Positions 40,801-49,632 are shown, numbered from the stretch's first letter. The stretch: DNA of 64,000 nucleotides from Spongiactinospora sp. TRM90649 (GCF_029382225.1 NZ_JARLTC010000006.1:124001-188000), one strand, 5' to 3'. Made by a program: numbers and translations. The notes: generated by a model not told the origin, from the letters alone.

Positions 40801-41597
40801 GAACGGACGTCCTGCACGCCGTACGGCTGGCACGCGTCGATCTGAAGCTGCTGGGACGCAACCAGACCGCACTGGTGAACGTGCTGTTGCTGCCGTTGCT
40901 GATGGGGTGGCTGTTCAGCAACCTGGTCGGCGGTCAGACGATCGAGGGGGTGTCCGGCCCGCTCTACGTGCTGACCGGCCTGCCCGGGATGATGGTGGGC
41001 TTCGCGGTCTTCGTCAATCTGGTGAACACCTTCACCGCCAGGCGCGAGGAACTGGTGCTGAAGCGGCTGCGCGGCTCGCAGCCGTCGGCGGCGGCGATCC
41101 TGGGCGGGGCGGTGCTGGGGGCGCTGGCCGTCTATCTGCTGCAGGTGGGGCTCGCGGTGCTGTGGATCGTCCGCTGGGAGGACGGCCCGCCGCCCGCCAA
41201 CGTGCCGCTGATGCTGGTCGGCGCGGTGCTGGGGGTGGCCGTGATGGGCCTGCTGGCGGCGGCGTTCGCCGGGATCACCCCGAACGCGGAGACCGCGCAG
41301 GTGGCCGTACTGCCGATGCTGCTGCTGATCATGGTGGGGGCGCCGATCGTGGCCCCGACCACGAACCTGCCGGGGGTGCTGGGCTATCTGGCCGAGGCCG
41401 TGCCGGTGACCCCGGTGGTCGAGATCATGCGGACGGCCTACCTCGGGCGCGACTTCCTGGGCGGCGGCGGGGAGCCGCTGGCCATGGGCGCGCAGTGGGT
41501 GGCGGCGCTGCCGTCGATCGGGATCGCGCTGGCCTGGGTCGCGGTGTCCGCGCTGCTGGCCCGCTGGCTGTTCCGGTGGGACCCGCGGCACGGCTAA
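40797..41597 (+). CDS. ABC-2 type transporter permease
   Basis: 266 residues, six predicted helices, including ALVNVLLLPLLMGWLFSNLV near the N terminus and VAALPSIGIALAWVAVSALL near the C terminus. The ARREELVLKRLRGSQPS loop between helices 2 and 3 is the coupling helix motif of ABC-2 permeases. The start overlaps the ATPase stop by four bases. The exported substrate is unknown. Confidence 0.9.
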   Translation: MRTDVLHAVRLARVDLKLLGRNQTALVNVLLLPLLMGWLFSNLVGGQTIEGVSGPLYVLTGLPGMMVGFAVFVNLVNTFTARREELVLKRLRGSQPSAAAILGGAVLGALAVYLLQVGLAVLWIVRWEDGPPPANVPLMLVGAVLGVAVMGLLAAAFAGITPNAETAQVAVLPMLLLIMVGAPIVAPTTNLPGVLGYLAEAVPVTPVVEIMRTAYLGRDFLGGGGEPLAMGAQWVAALPSIGIALAWVAVSALLARWLFRWDPRHG

Positions 41598-41598
41598 C

Positions 41599-42771
41599 GT
41601 GTTACGCGCGATGTCCGTTCATACCAGCTCAGGAGAGCGCGCCGACTACGAGCGGGTCCGGCGGATCACCAAATGGTCGCTCGGCGTGGCCCCGCTCCTC
41701 GCCTGGTTCGGCACCATCCTCGGCACGCTCGCGGAGCTTCCCGAAGGGGCCATGTCACCGTTCCGGCTGACGACCGGGATCGTGGGCATGATCACGTTCA
41801 GCGTGCTCTACGCGCGGACGATCATCGCGGCCATGGCGGGCAGGACGGCGTACTGGGAGATCGGGATCTCCGGGGCGATCACCCTGGCCATGCTCGTGAT
41901 CCAGGTCCCGACGCCGATGAACTGGGGGATCATGGTCCCGGTGTGGGTGAGCGCCGCCGTGCTCACCGTGACCACCGCGCAGGCGGTGCTCCTCGCGGCC
42001 CTCGCCACGGTGGTCGCCGCGCCCCTGACGCATCACGAGTACGGCTGGACCGGGGCCGTGTCGTTCCTCGGCCTGCTGTGCATCGTCCTCCCCTGGGGCA
42101 ACCGGTTCCAGCTGTGGTTCTACAACGTTCTCAAGATCGCCATCGAGGCCAAGGAGGCGCAGGCCAGGCTGGCGGTCACCGAGGAGCGGCTGCGGTTCTC
42201 GCGCGACCTGCACGACCTGGTCGGGCACAGCCTGTCGGCGATCGCGGTGAAGAGCGAGGTGGCCGTCAAGCTCACCCCGAGCGACCCGGACCGCGCGATG
42301 ACCGAGATGACAGAGGTGCGGCATCTGGCCAAGGAGTCCCTGCACGAGATCCGCACGGCCGTGCGCGGCTACCGCACGGTCGATCTGAACGCGGAGCTGA
42401 ACAGCGTCCGGGCCGTCCTCACCGCGGCCGGGATCCGCTGTGAGATCTCCTCTGGCGCGGAGGTCTCCGCGCTGCCCGGCACGGTGAGCACGCTGCTGGC
42501 CTGGATCGTCCGGGAGGGCACCACCAACGTCCTGCGGCACAGCTCGGCCCGCCGGTGCCGGATCGAGGTGGAGACGGACGGCGGCGCCGCCCGGCTGCGG
42601 ATGGTCAACAACGGGGTCACGCCGGACGGCGAGGCCGGGCGGTCCGACGGCAGCGGCCTCGCGGGCCTGGCAGAACGGGTCGTCGCGCAGGGAGGAACGC
42701 TGACGGCCGGCCCCGGCGGGCCGGGCGAGTACGCGCTGTCGGCCACGGTGCCGGTGAGGGGACAGACATGA
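41599..42771 (+). CDS. Two-component sensor histidine kinase (HisKA_3 / DesK type)
   Basis: About 390 residues. Five to six N-terminal membrane helices, then a dimerisation helix with FSRDLHDLVGHSLSAIAVKS (phospho-His about H205) and a compact HATPase (GLAGLAERVVAQGGTL). No extracellular sensor domain, so it senses within the membrane. GTG 41599 lies one base after the permease stop and suggests coupling; ATG 41611 is an alternative. The response-regulator start overlaps its stop (ATGA). Confidence 0.9.
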   Translation: MLRAMSVHTSSGERADYERVRRITKWSLGVAPLLAWFGTILGTLAELPEGAMSPFRLTTGIVGMITFSVLYARTIIAAMAGRTAYWEIGISGAITLAMLVIQVPTPMNWGIMVPVWVSAAVLTVTTAQAVLLAALATVVAAPLTHHEYGWTGAVSFLGLLCIVLPWGNRFQLWFYNVLKIAIEAKEAQARLAVTEERLRFSRDLHDLVGHSLSAIAVKSEVAVKLTPSDPDRAMTEMTEVRHLAKESLHEIRTAVRGYRTVDLNAELNSVRAVLTAAGIRCEISSGAEVSALPGTVSTLLAWIVREGTTNVLRHSSARRCRIEVETDGGAARLRMVNNGVTPDGEAGRSDGSGLAGLAERVVAQGGTLTAGPGGPGEYALSATVPVRGQT

Positions 42772-43361
42772 TCAAGGTGCTGCTCGCCGACGACGAGCAC
42801 CTGATCCGGCGGGCCATCGCCACGCTCCTCGGCCTGGAGGCCGACATCGAGGTGGTGGCCGACGTGGCCAGGGGCGACCTGGTGGCGGCGGCGGTGGCCG
42901 AGCATGAGCCGGACGTCGTGGTGCTCGACATCGAGATGCCCGGCAAGGACGGGCTGACGGTGGCGGAGGAGCTGCCCGGGCAGGCCGTGCTGATCCTGAC
43001 CAGTTTCGGGCGGCCCGGATACCTGCGCCGGGCGCTGGCGGCGGGGGTGCGCGGCTTCGTGCCCAAGGACTCCTCGGCCGACGAACTGGCGGCGGCGATC
43101 CGCAAGGTGCACGCGGGCGGGCGTTACCTCGATCCGGAACTGGCCGCCTCGGCGATGATGGCGGGGGAGAGCCCGCTGACCGAGCGGGAGCGCGACGCGC
43201 TCGTGCTCGCCTCGCGCGGGGCATCGGTGGGCGAGATCGCCGCGACGCTCAATTTGAGCGAGGGAACCGTGCGCAACTACCTGTCGAGTGCGATCGGCAA
43301 ACTCGGCGCGACGAATCGGATCACCGCGATCAGAGCCGCCCAGGAAATGGGCTGGCTCTGA
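42768..43361 (+). CDS. LuxR-family (NarL/DesR type) response regulator
   Basis: 197 residues. Receiver domain with the acidic pair ADDE and phospho-Asp54 in VVLDIEMPGKDG, then a LuxR helix-turn-helix (LTERERDALVLASRGASVGEI, VRNYLSSAIGKL). It pairs with the kinase whose gene it overlaps by four bases and most likely controls the exporter operon. Which DNA it binds is not shown. Confidence 0.94.
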   Translation: MIKVLLADDEHLIRRAIATLLGLEADIEVVADVARGDLVAAAVAEHEPDVVVLDIEMPGKDGLTVAEELPGQAVLILTSFGRPGYLRRALAAGVRGFVPKDSSADELAAAIRKVHAGGRYLDPELAASAMMAGESPLTERERDALVLASRGASVGEIAATLNLSEGTVRNYLSSAIGKLGATNRITAIRAAQEMGWL

Positions 43362-43496
43362 TCAACGGTCCTGACCGGTGTTTTTACCACGCGCCCTGAC
43401 AACGGCTGCGCGATTCGGCAAGTGAACGGCATGAAATAGGCATGCACCGCGCAATGCCGGGCAGGGTTAGTCATACCCATCGGCTGAGGAGGAGGC

Positions 43497-43814
43497 ATGC
43501 GCGTCCGGGAAAGGTCCGGGGGTCAGGTAGTGCGCGTGGGCCAGCGGCTCGACGCCGGAACCGTCGCACGGGTCCGCCACCGGTTGCATCGGGCGGTGGA
43601 CTCCGGTGAGGGCGACCTGGTCGTCGACCTCACCGGGTTGGAGATGATCGACGCGACCGGCCTCGGCGTGCTGGTGGGAACGCACCGGCGAGCGCTCGGC
43701 GCCGGCCGTCACCTGGTGTTGCGCGCGGTGCCGCCCCGGGTCATGCGGGTGCTGACGGTGACCCGCCTCAACCGGGTCCTGCGTGTGGAGTTACGCTCTC
43801 CCGCGGCGGCCTGA
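43497..43814 (+). CDS. STAS-domain anti-sigma factor antagonist
   Basis: 105 residues, a stand-alone STAS domain. DLTGLEMIDATGLGVLVG is the phosphorylation loop; a Thr in DATG stands where SpoIIAA has the regulatory Ser, so phospho-control by an anti-sigma kinase is possible. GAGGAGG precedes ATG 43497. No anti-sigma kinase or sigma gene is nearby, so its partner is elsewhere. The 135-bp upstream gap holds a GGGT/ACCC dyad at about 43465 and no gene. Confidence 0.85.
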   Translation: MRVRERSGGQVVRVGQRLDAGTVARVRHRLHRAVDSGEGDLVVDLTGLEMIDATGLGVLVGTHRRALGAGRHLVLRAVPPRVMRVLTVTRLNRVLRVELRSPAAA

Positions 43815-43849
43815 CCTGCACGTCTCTCACCTGACTCGCACTGGCTCGG

Positions 43850-44476
43850 CTACCGTTCGTCCGTGGCCTCCCCGGCGTTGAACGATCGCCGGAAGATGTG
43901 CACGGCGGTGGCCACGAGGTCGTCCGCGGACGGCGGGTCCTCGGCGAGCACCCACTCGATGAGCAGCTCCTGCAAGGCCCCGATCAGCGCCAGGACGAGC
44001 AGGTGTGTGTTGGGCGGGGTTCGCGTGGGGTAGGCCGCCGCGGCCTCCTCCATCACCCTTGAGAAGCCGCCCACGGCCCGCTGGCGTGCGGTGATCAGGC
44101 AGTCTCCGGCGCGGCGCACCTCGACGTGCATGATGTGGGCCCGGCGCGGATCCCTGGTCACGAACGCCACGTACTCGGCGACGCCGTGCTCGATCCGTGC
44201 GTCGAGGCTGTTCGGTGCTCCTGCCATGGCCTTGGCCACGGCCTGTAACGTCTCGTCCACGCAGCGGTCGTAGACCGCCTGCATCAGCGCCTCCCTGCCT
44301 GAGAAACATTCGTAGAAGGCCCGGTTGGAGACCCTGGCCATGGTGCAGAGCCGCTCGATCGTGGTTGCGGGAAACCCTGGGTTGGCGAACAGCGTGTACG
44401 CCGCCATCATGAGCCGTTCCCGTCTGTCGGCCAGGCGTTGTTCCGCCGACAGTCCACGGTACGCCCTACCCGTCAC
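43850..44476 (-). CDS. TetR-family transcriptional regulator
   Basis: 208 residues. N-terminal helix-turn-helix TIERLCTMARVSNRAFYECFSGREAL is characteristic; the C-terminal ligand domain is variable. GTG 44476 has GAGGTG 4 nt upstream. It lies 85 nt downstream of the aldehyde dehydrogenase gene on the same strand and may regulate it. GCGTCCA/TGGACGC half-sites flank the gap, 32 nt apart. Confidence 0.9.
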   Translation of the reverse strand: MTGRAYRGLSAEQRLADRRERLMMAAYTLFANPGFPATTIERLCTMARVSNRAFYECFSGREALMQAVYDRCVDETLQAVAKAMAGAPNSLDARIEHGVAEYVAFVTRDPRRAHIMHVEVRRAGDCLITARQRAVGGFSRVMEEAAAAYPTRTPPNTHLLVLALIGALQELLIEWVLAEDPPSADDLVATAVHIFRRSFNAGEATDER

Positions 44477-44561
44477 TATTCACCTCGCGTCCAGCGTGAT
44501 CGCGGACCCCCAGAGCCCACCATTATGGACGCAAGATCCTTTTTCGGGAAGAGTCAGGACA

Positions 44562-46046
44562 TTAGTGCTTTCGCCGCCCATGCAGGATGGTCACCAGCCT
44601 GACCAGACGGTCAAGTTCCGCCTGACCTCTCCCGAACGAGGTGAGATTCATTCCCGGTAGTGGGAAACGCTGCCGGGAGATCGCCTTGGGGCGCGCGAAT
44701 TCGCGTAGACCGTCGGCTCCGTGGATACGGCCGAAGCCCGAAGCCCCGACCCCGCCGAAGGGCAGAGCGGGCACCGCGGCGAACGAGATGACCGAGTTGA
44801 CGGCCGTCATCCCGCTGCGCATCCGGCGCGCGAGATCCATCGCCCGGCGCGTGCCGCGGGAGAACACCGTGCCGCCCAGGCCGTAGACCGAGGCGTTGGC
44901 CTGGGTGAGCGCCTCCTCCGCGTCGGCGACCCGGCTCACCGTTATGGTCGGTCCGAAGGTCTCCTCGCGCATCGCCGGATTGTCGGCCGGGACGTCGGTC
45001 ACCACCACCGGGTCGACGTAAGGGGCGCGCACCGCGTCCGCGCCGCCGACCACCGGCCGCCCCGAGGCCACGGCCTCCCCGATGTGCCGCTGGATCACGT
45101 CGATCTGGGCGGGCATCGTGATCGGGCCGTAGTGCTCGCCGGCCCGCACGCCGGAGGCCACCCGGGTCAGCTCCCGCATGAAGTCGTCGTAGACGGCGTC
45201 GACGACGTAGACCCGCTCGACCCCCACGCAGGTCTGCCCGGCGTTGGACATCGCCCCCCATACCGCCGCGTCGGCCGCGGCCCGCAGGTCGGCGTCGGCG
45301 TCCACGATCAGCGCGTCCTTGCCGCCGCACTCGGCCACGATCGGGGTGAGGTTGGCGGCGCAGGCGGCCATCACCCGCTTGGCCGTCGCGGTGGACCCGG
45401 TGAAGGCGATCTTGCGCACACCGGGGTCGCCCGCCAGCGCCGCGCCCGTCTCGCCGAGCCCGGTGACCGTCTGGAACACGGGCCTGCCCGGCACCGCCTC
45501 GGCGAACAGCTCGGCCAGCAGCACGCCCACGCCCGGGGTGAACTCGCTGGGCTTGAAGACCACCGCGTTGCCCGCCGCCAGCGCGTAGACGATCGAGCCC
45601 ACCGGCGTGAACACCGGGTAGTTCCACGGGCCGATCACGCCGACCACGCCCAGCGACCGGTACTCCAGCGTGGCGGCCAGGTTGACGCCGAGCAGGCCGG
45701 GGAAGACCCGGTGCGGCCCCAGCACCCTGGCCGCGTGCCGCGCGGCCCAGTCGGTGTGGGTGATCGCCAGCACGATCTCCAGGACGGCGTCGCCCTTCGG
45801 CTTGCCGGTCTCGGCCGTGACCAGTGTGGCCAGCCGGTCGAGGTTCTGGGTGAGGACGGCCTTGAAGTCGAGCAGCCGCCGTTTGCGCGCCGCGTAGCCC
45901 AGCGCGGACCACCACTCGGCCGCCTCCGTGGCCCGTTCCACCGCCGCGCGCACGTCGTCCGCGCTGTGCACCGGGTGGGTGCCGACCGGCTCTCCGGTGG
46001 CGGGATCGAGCGAGTCGAAGGTGCGGTCGCCGGTGGTAGCCGTCAT
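44562..46046 (-). CDS. NAD(P)-dependent aldehyde dehydrogenase
   Basis: 494 residues of the ALDH superfamily: GPWNYPVFTPVGSIVYALAAGN, the general base Glu239 in VAECGGKDA, nucleophile Cys273 in AGQTCVGVERV and the EETFGP motif. The C-terminal hydrophobic region recalls class-3-like (succinate-semialdehyde/fatty aldehyde) enzymes; the substrate is not clear. ATG 46046 is preceded by TATGGT plus 6 nt, a leaderless layout, and fits homologue N termini better than the open frame to 46082. Confidence 0.92.
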   Translation of the reverse strand: MTATTGDRTFDSLDPATGEPVGTHPVHSADDVRAAVERATEAAEWWSALGYAARKRRLLDFKAVLTQNLDRLATLVTAETGKPKGDAVLEIVLAITHTDWAARHAARVLGPHRVFPGLLGVNLAATLEYRSLGVVGVIGPWNYPVFTPVGSIVYALAAGNAVVFKPSEFTPGVGVLLAELFAEAVPGRPVFQTVTGLGETGAALAGDPGVRKIAFTGSTATAKRVMAACAANLTPIVAECGGKDALIVDADADLRAAADAAVWGAMSNAGQTCVGVERVYVVDAVYDDFMRELTRVASGVRAGEHYGPITMPAQIDVIQRHIGEAVASGRPVVGGADAVRAPYVDPVVVTDVPADNPAMREETFGPTITVSRVADAEEALTQANASVYGLGGTVFSRGTRRAMDLARRMRSGMTAVNSVISFAAVPALPFGGVGASGFGRIHGADGLREFARPKAISRQRFPLPGMNLTSFGRGQAELDRLVRLVTILHGRRKH

Positions 46047-46052
46047 ATCGTC

Positions 46053-46058
46053 ACCATA
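46053..46058 (-). promoter_or_regulatory. -10 box TATGGT of a probable leaderless ALDH promoter
   Basis: Minus-strand TATGGT, 6 nt, ATG 46046, no ribosome site. Confidence 0.45.
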
Positions 46059-46143
46059 GACCTTAGAAGACGGGCACAACACGTTTCCATTTCAGATGAG
46101 GCAACTTTGTGGCACGCGGGCGCGCGGCCCCGAAACTTTCGTC

Positions 46144-46929
46144 ATGCGTCGTACTGAAACGATCTTGATGGCCGTCGTCTTGTTATGCGGAACCGCGGCC
46201 GGATGCGGGACCGCAGGGCGGGAGGAGTCGTCGTCCGCGCCCGCCACCACCATCGCCAGCGTCGGTCCTCCGGCCGTGGACCAGCCGCTGCGGGACTGCG
46301 CCTCGGGCCCGGCCGTGGCACTGCGGAAGGAAGTGATCAAGGGCCCGGAGCGCGACCTGGAGATCGGCCTCGCCGGTGACACGGGCGCCCGCGGGGTGGT
46401 GATCGCCAACACCATCAACGGCAGCAACTGCGACTGGAGCCCGATGGCGGCCGACCTGGTAGCGGAGGGGTACCGGGTCGCCGTCTTCCAGTACGGATTC
46501 ATCCCGATCCAGCTCGGGGTGGCGGGCTCCTTGGAACGTGGCAAGAGGGAGATGCTCGCCGTCGGGGCGCGGCTGCGCGAGGAGGGGGTGACCAAGCTCG
46601 TCTACGCCGGAGGCTCGCTCGGCGGCTCGGTGGCCATCTCCGCCGCCGCCGATCCCGACTCCGAGGCGGCGGGCGTGATCAGCCTGTCCGGCGGGCTCGA
46701 CGAGCTGACCGACGTCGTCGGAAAGCTGCGGGTGCCGGTGCTCTATCTGGTCGCCGAGGACGACTTCGCGGCGGCGCAGGTCGCCGACCGGCTGCACAAG
46801 TCCACCTCCGAGGGCAAGGGCACGCTGGTGCGCTTCCCCGGGGCCGCGCACGCCGGTGACATGTTCCGCGACAAGCGCTACGCCACCGACCTGCTGGGCG
46901 AGATCCGCAGGATGCTGGAAGCGGTCTGA
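46144..46929 (+). CDS. Secreted lipoprotein with alpha/beta-hydrolase fold
   Basis: 261 residues. N-terminal signal ILMAVVLLCGTAAGC with a possible lipobox cysteine, then a Ser-rich linker and an alpha/beta hydrolase: VIANTINGSNCDWSPMAADL, nucleophile elbow YAGGSLGGSVAIS, VPVLYLVAEDD and the His in FPGAAHAGDMF. The hydrolase core resembles dienelactone-hydrolase-type proteins. ATG 46144 is the first Met before the signal; the open frame starts at 46096. No ribosome site is evident. It converges on nucS. Confidence 0.7.
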   Translation: MRRTETILMAVVLLCGTAAGCGTAGREESSSAPATTIASVGPPAVDQPLRDCASGPAVALRKEVIKGPERDLEIGLAGDTGARGVVIANTINGSNCDWSPMAADLVAEGYRVAVFQYGFIPIQLGVAGSLERGKREMLAVGARLREEGVTKLVYAGGSLGGSVAISAAADPDSEAAGVISLSGGLDELTDVVGKLRVPVLYLVAEDDFAAAQVADRLHKSTSEGKGTLVRFPGAAHAGDMFRDKRYATDLLGEIRRMLEAV

Positions 46930-46968
46930 GGGCGCGCCCCGGAGGACCGGTACGCCGGGGGGCGGCCG

Positions 46969-46997
46969 GACCCGCCGCCCGGGTAGGGCGGCGGGTC
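46969..46997. terminator. Bidirectional hairpin between convergent genes
   Basis: GACCCGCCGCCC (46969-46980) and GGGCGGCGGGTC (46986-46997) form a perfect 12-bp stem with a 5-nt loop, covering two bases of the nucS stop codon. It can terminate transcription of both the lipoprotein hydrolase and nucS. Confidence 0.75.
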
Positions 46998-47658
46998 AGA
47001 ACAGGGTCGGGTTCTCCGGGGCGATGCCCCGCAGTGAGTCGTAGTCGAGGGTGACGCAGCCGATCCCGCGGTCGGTGGCCAGCACCCTGGCCTGCGGCCG
47101 GATCTCCTGCGCGGCGAAGATGCCGCGCACCGGGGCCAGCAGCGGATCGCGGTTGAGCAGCTCCAGGTAGCGGGTGAGCTGCTCGACGCCGTCGATCTCG
47201 CCCCGGCGTTTGATCTCGACCGCGACGGTGGCCCCGGTGTGATCACGGCACAGGATGTCGACCGGGCCGATCGCCGTCGGGTACTCCCTGCGGACCAGGG
47301 ACCAGCCGTCGCCGAGGGTGCCGATGTGCTCGGCCAGCAACTCCTGCAGATGGGCCTCGACGCCGTCTTTCTGCAGGCCGGGATCGACGCCCAGCTCGTG
47401 GCTGGAGTCGTGGATGACCTCTTCGATGGTGAGGATGAGCTTCTCGCCGGTCTTGCCGTGGGTGACCGTCCAGGTAGGGCCGTCTTCGCGGACCTTGCAG
47501 GGCGGGTTCATCCAATTGAGCGGTTTGTAGGCGCGGTCGTCGGCGTGCACCGAGACCGAGCCGTCCGCTTTGAACAGCAGGAGCCTGGGCGCCATCGGGA
47601 GATGGGCGGTGAGCCGCCCGACGTAATCGACGCTGCACCGCGCGATGACCAGCCGCAT
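46996..47658 (-). CDS. nucS: Mismatch-specific endonuclease NucS (EndoMS)
   Basis: 220 residues. NucS cuts both strands at mismatches and replaces MutS-MutL repair in actinobacteria. N-terminal DNA-binding sandwich ([20 protein letters not shown], the [11 protein letters not shown] loop), then the RecB-like nuclease: GPVDILCRD with the metal-binding Asp and [21 protein letters not shown] with the E-x-K pair and QxxxY. The C-terminal NPTLF is a good sliding-clamp-binding tail. ATG 47658 is preceded by TAGGGT plus 8 nt; it shares this box with the divergent gene. Confidence 0.96.
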   Translation of the reverse strand: MRLVIARCSVDYVGRLTAHLPMAPRLLLFKADGSVSVHADDRAYKPLNWMNPPCKVREDGPTWTVTHGKTGEKLILTIEEVIHDSSHELGVDPGLQKDGVEAHLQELLAEHIGTLGDGWSLVRREYPTAIGPVDILCRDHTGATVAVEIKRRGEIDGVEQLTRYLELLNRDPLLAPVRGIFAAQEIRPQARVLATDRGIGCVTLDYDSLRGIAPENPTLF

Positions 47659-47665
47659 GACCGAT

Positions 47666-47672
47666 TACCCTA
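47666..47672. promoter_or_regulatory. Bidirectional leaderless promoter: overlapping divergent -10 boxes
   Basis: On the plus strand TACCCT (47666-47671) precedes GTG 47678 by 6 nt; on the minus strand TAGGGT (47672-47667) precedes the nucS ATG by 8 nt. The two hexamers share five of their bases. Neither gene has a ribosome site, and only 19 bp separate the start codons. Promoters with such -10 symmetry are known to fire in both directions. Confidence 0.6.
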
Positions 47673-47677
47673 CCGTT

Positions 47678-48013
47678 GTGAGCCCCCGACGTGCCCGCAG
47701 AAAGGATCCCCATGAAAGGGGACGGCGCGGCGCGCCCGCACACGGCGCGGCGTCCGGCCCGATCACGGGCTTCCCGCCGGGCATGGACCGCGTCGAGGAC
47801 TGGCCCGACGGCGAGTGGAAGGTGCGCTCGCTGCGCGGTGACGCGGCGGGGCGTCCCTACCGCTGCCCGGGGTGCGACCAGGAGGTCGGCCCGGGCATGC
47901 CGCACATCGTGAGCTGGCCCAACTGGCCGGGCGGCGAAGAGGAGCGGCGGCACTGGCACACGCCGTGCTGGCGCAAGCGCCTGGACCGCGGGCACGGCAG
48001 GAACCGCTATTGA
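47678..48013 (+). CDS. Small Cys/His protein conserved next to nucS
   Basis: 111 residues. Basic, disordered N terminus, then a compact domain with YRCPGCDQEVGPGMPHIVSW and HWHTPCWRKRL: CxxC plus His-x-His and Cys suggests a zinc site. Streptomyces homologues are often labelled ATP/GTP-binding, but no P-loop is present here. GTG 47678 sits at leaderless spacing to TACCCT and overlaps nothing; the open frame to 47645 would run into nucS. The function, perhaps linked to NucS, is unknown. Confidence 0.65.
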   Translation: MSPRRARRKDPHERGRRGAPAHGAASGPITGFPPGMDRVEDWPDGEWKVRSLRGDAAGRPYRCPGCDQEVGPGMPHIVSWPNWPGGEEERRHWHTPCWRKRLDRGHGRNRY

Positions 48014-48022
48014 AGGAGTCAC

Positions 48023-48736
48023 GTGTCGATGGAGATCCGGGCGTCCACCGTGCTGCCCGCCCGCAGGGAGCCCATCGAGCTGCACACCTCCGACGGGCTG
48101 ACGCTCGTCGGTGAGCTGGCGCTGCCCGAGGACCGCCCGCCGTCGGCGACGCTGATCTGCCTCCACCCGCTGCCCACGCACGGCGGCATGATGGACAGCC
48201 ACGTCCACCGCAAGGCCTCCTATCGGCTGCCCGCCCTGGCGGGCCTGGCGGTGCTGCGGTTCAACACCCGGGGCACCACCTCCGAGCGCGGCACCTCGCA
48301 GGGCGAGTTCGACGACGGCGACGGCGAGCGGTTCGACGTCGCCGCCGCGCTGGAGTACGCCGAGTTCCACGACCTGCCCCACCCATGGCTGGTCGGCTGG
48401 TCCTTCGGCACCGAGCTGGCGCTGCGCTGGGGCAGAGACCCGCTGGTGGAGGGCGCGATCCTGCTCTCGCCGCCGCTGCGCAGGGCGGGCGACGCCGATC
48501 TGGTGGCCTGGGGCGAGTTCGGCCGCCCGCTGCTGGCCCTGGTGCCGGAGTTCGACGACTACCTGCGCCCCGAGGAGGCCGCCAAGCGGTTCGCGCTCGC
48601 GCCCCAGGCGCGGGTGATCGGCGTCGACGGCGCCAAGCACCTGTGGGTGGGGGAGCCCGCCGTGCGGGTCGTGCTCAACGAGATCGTGCGGCAGGTCGCC
48701 CCGGAGGCATATCCCCTTCCCACCCAGATCCCCTAG
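48023..48736 (+). CDS. Alpha/beta hydrolase
   Basis: 237 residues. TLICLHPLPTHGGMMDSHV, the arginine segment VLRFNTRGTTSERGTSQG, elbow LVGWSFGTELAL (nucleophile Ser) and a C-terminal GAKHLW with the catalytic His define a small serine hydrolase related to the KANL3/Tex30 or CocE-NonD type. GTG 48023 follows GAAGGAG by 4 nt and lies 9 nt after the previous gene, so they form an operon. Substrate unknown. Confidence 0.8.
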   Translation: MSMEIRASTVLPARREPIELHTSDGLTLVGELALPEDRPPSATLICLHPLPTHGGMMDSHVHRKASYRLPALAGLAVLRFNTRGTTSERGTSQGEFDDGDGERFDVAAALEYAEFHDLPHPWLVGWSFGTELALRWGRDPLVEGAILLSPPLRRAGDADLVAWGEFGRPLLALVPEFDDYLRPEEAAKRFALAPQARVIGVDGAKHLWVGEPAVRVVLNEIVRQVAPEAYPLPTQIP

Positions 48737-48747
48737 AATCATATTCT
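48734..48747 (+). promoter_or_regulatory. SDR-gene -10 box inside a palindrome
   Basis: AGAAT-CAT-ATTCT (48735-48747) is a perfect inverted repeat, and TAGAAT at 48734-48739 is a good -10 box, placing transcription start near 48746. A regulator bound to the palindrome would block the promoter. Confidence 0.45.
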
Positions 48748-48772
48748 GGTTCCAGGTCTGGGAGGGCGCCGC

Positions 48773-49531
48773 GTGCGGGCATTCGATCTTTCCGGCGCCA
48801 CGGCGCTCGTCACCGGCGCGTCGCGCGGCATCGGCAGGGCCATCGCCCTGGCCTACGCCGAGGCGGGCGCCGACCTCGCCCTGGTCGCCCGCTCGCCGCA
48901 GGGGCTGGCCGAGGTCGCAGGACAGGTCACCGCGCACGGACGGCGGGTCGTCGTCGTGGAGTGCGACCTCACCGACCGCGACGCCGCCGCCGACGCCGTG
49001 CGCCGGTCCATCGACGGCCTGGGCGCGCTCGACATCGTGGTCAACAACGCGGGCGGCTCCAACTTCATGGTGCCGTTCGCCGACCTCCGGCTGTCCGGCT
49101 GGGACAAGCTGATCCGGCTCAACCTCGACACCGCCATGGCCGTCTGTCACGCGGTCGCCGCCCACCTGCTGGAGCGGGGGTCCGGCTCGGTGATCAACGT
49201 GGCCTCCGTGGCCGCGCTCGGCGCGCCGTTCCTCGCCCCCTACGCCGCGGCCAAGGCCGCCCTGGTCGGCCTGACCAAGAGCCTGGCCCTGGAATGGGCC
49301 GCCTCCGGCGTCCGGGTCAACGCGCTGTGCCCCGGCTGGACGCGCACCGACCTCAACCGCAACCTGTGGGAGGACGAGAACGCCAGCCGGTCCACGCTCT
49401 TCGGCGTGCCGATGGGCCGCTGGGGCACCCCGGAGGAGATGGCCCACCCGGCCGTGTTCCTCGCCTCGCCCGCCGCCGCCTACATGACCGGCCAGGTGCT
49501 CTTCGTGGACGGCGGGCAGTCCACCGCGTGA
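48773..49531 (+). CDS. SDR-family oxidoreductase
   Basis: 252 residues, classical short-chain dehydrogenase. NAD(P)-binding TGASRGIGRAIA, NNAGGS, catalytic Ser in INVASVAALG and the Tyr-Lys pair in YAAAKAALVG; the C-terminal YMTGQVLFVDGG is the usual end. GTG 48773 has GGGAGGG 7 nt upstream. Probably makes or oxidises a hydroxyacyl or sugar alcohol; substrate unknown. Confidence 0.92.
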   Translation: MRAFDLSGATALVTGASRGIGRAIALAYAEAGADLALVARSPQGLAEVAGQVTAHGRRVVVVECDLTDRDAAADAVRRSIDGLGALDIVVNNAGGSNFMVPFADLRLSGWDKLIRLNLDTAMAVCHAVAAHLLERGSGSVINVASVAALGAPFLAPYAAAKAALVGLTKSLALEWAASGVRVNALCPGWTRTDLNRNLWEDENASRSTLFGVPMGRWGTPEEMAHPAVFLASPAAAYMTGQVLFVDGGQSTA

Positions 49532-49626
49532 ACGCGGCCCGCGCCGGGGGGATATTCGGTCGGCAGGATGACCGTCTGGGTATGACCGGTAACCACGGTA
49601 GGGGTGGCAGGGGGCCGTGACCGGGT

Positions 49627-49632
49627 TAGGTT
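49627..49632 (+). promoter_or_regulatory. -10 box TAGGTT of a leaderless promoter
   Basis: TAGGTT, 7 nt, GTG 49640; no ribosome site. It fixes the start of the hydrolase 12 codons inside the longer open frame from 49604. Confidence 0.6.

Noticed and set aside
47678..48013. ATP/GTP-binding function for the nucS neighbour
   Set aside because: No Walker A, G1 or other nucleotide motif is visible; the label appears inherited.
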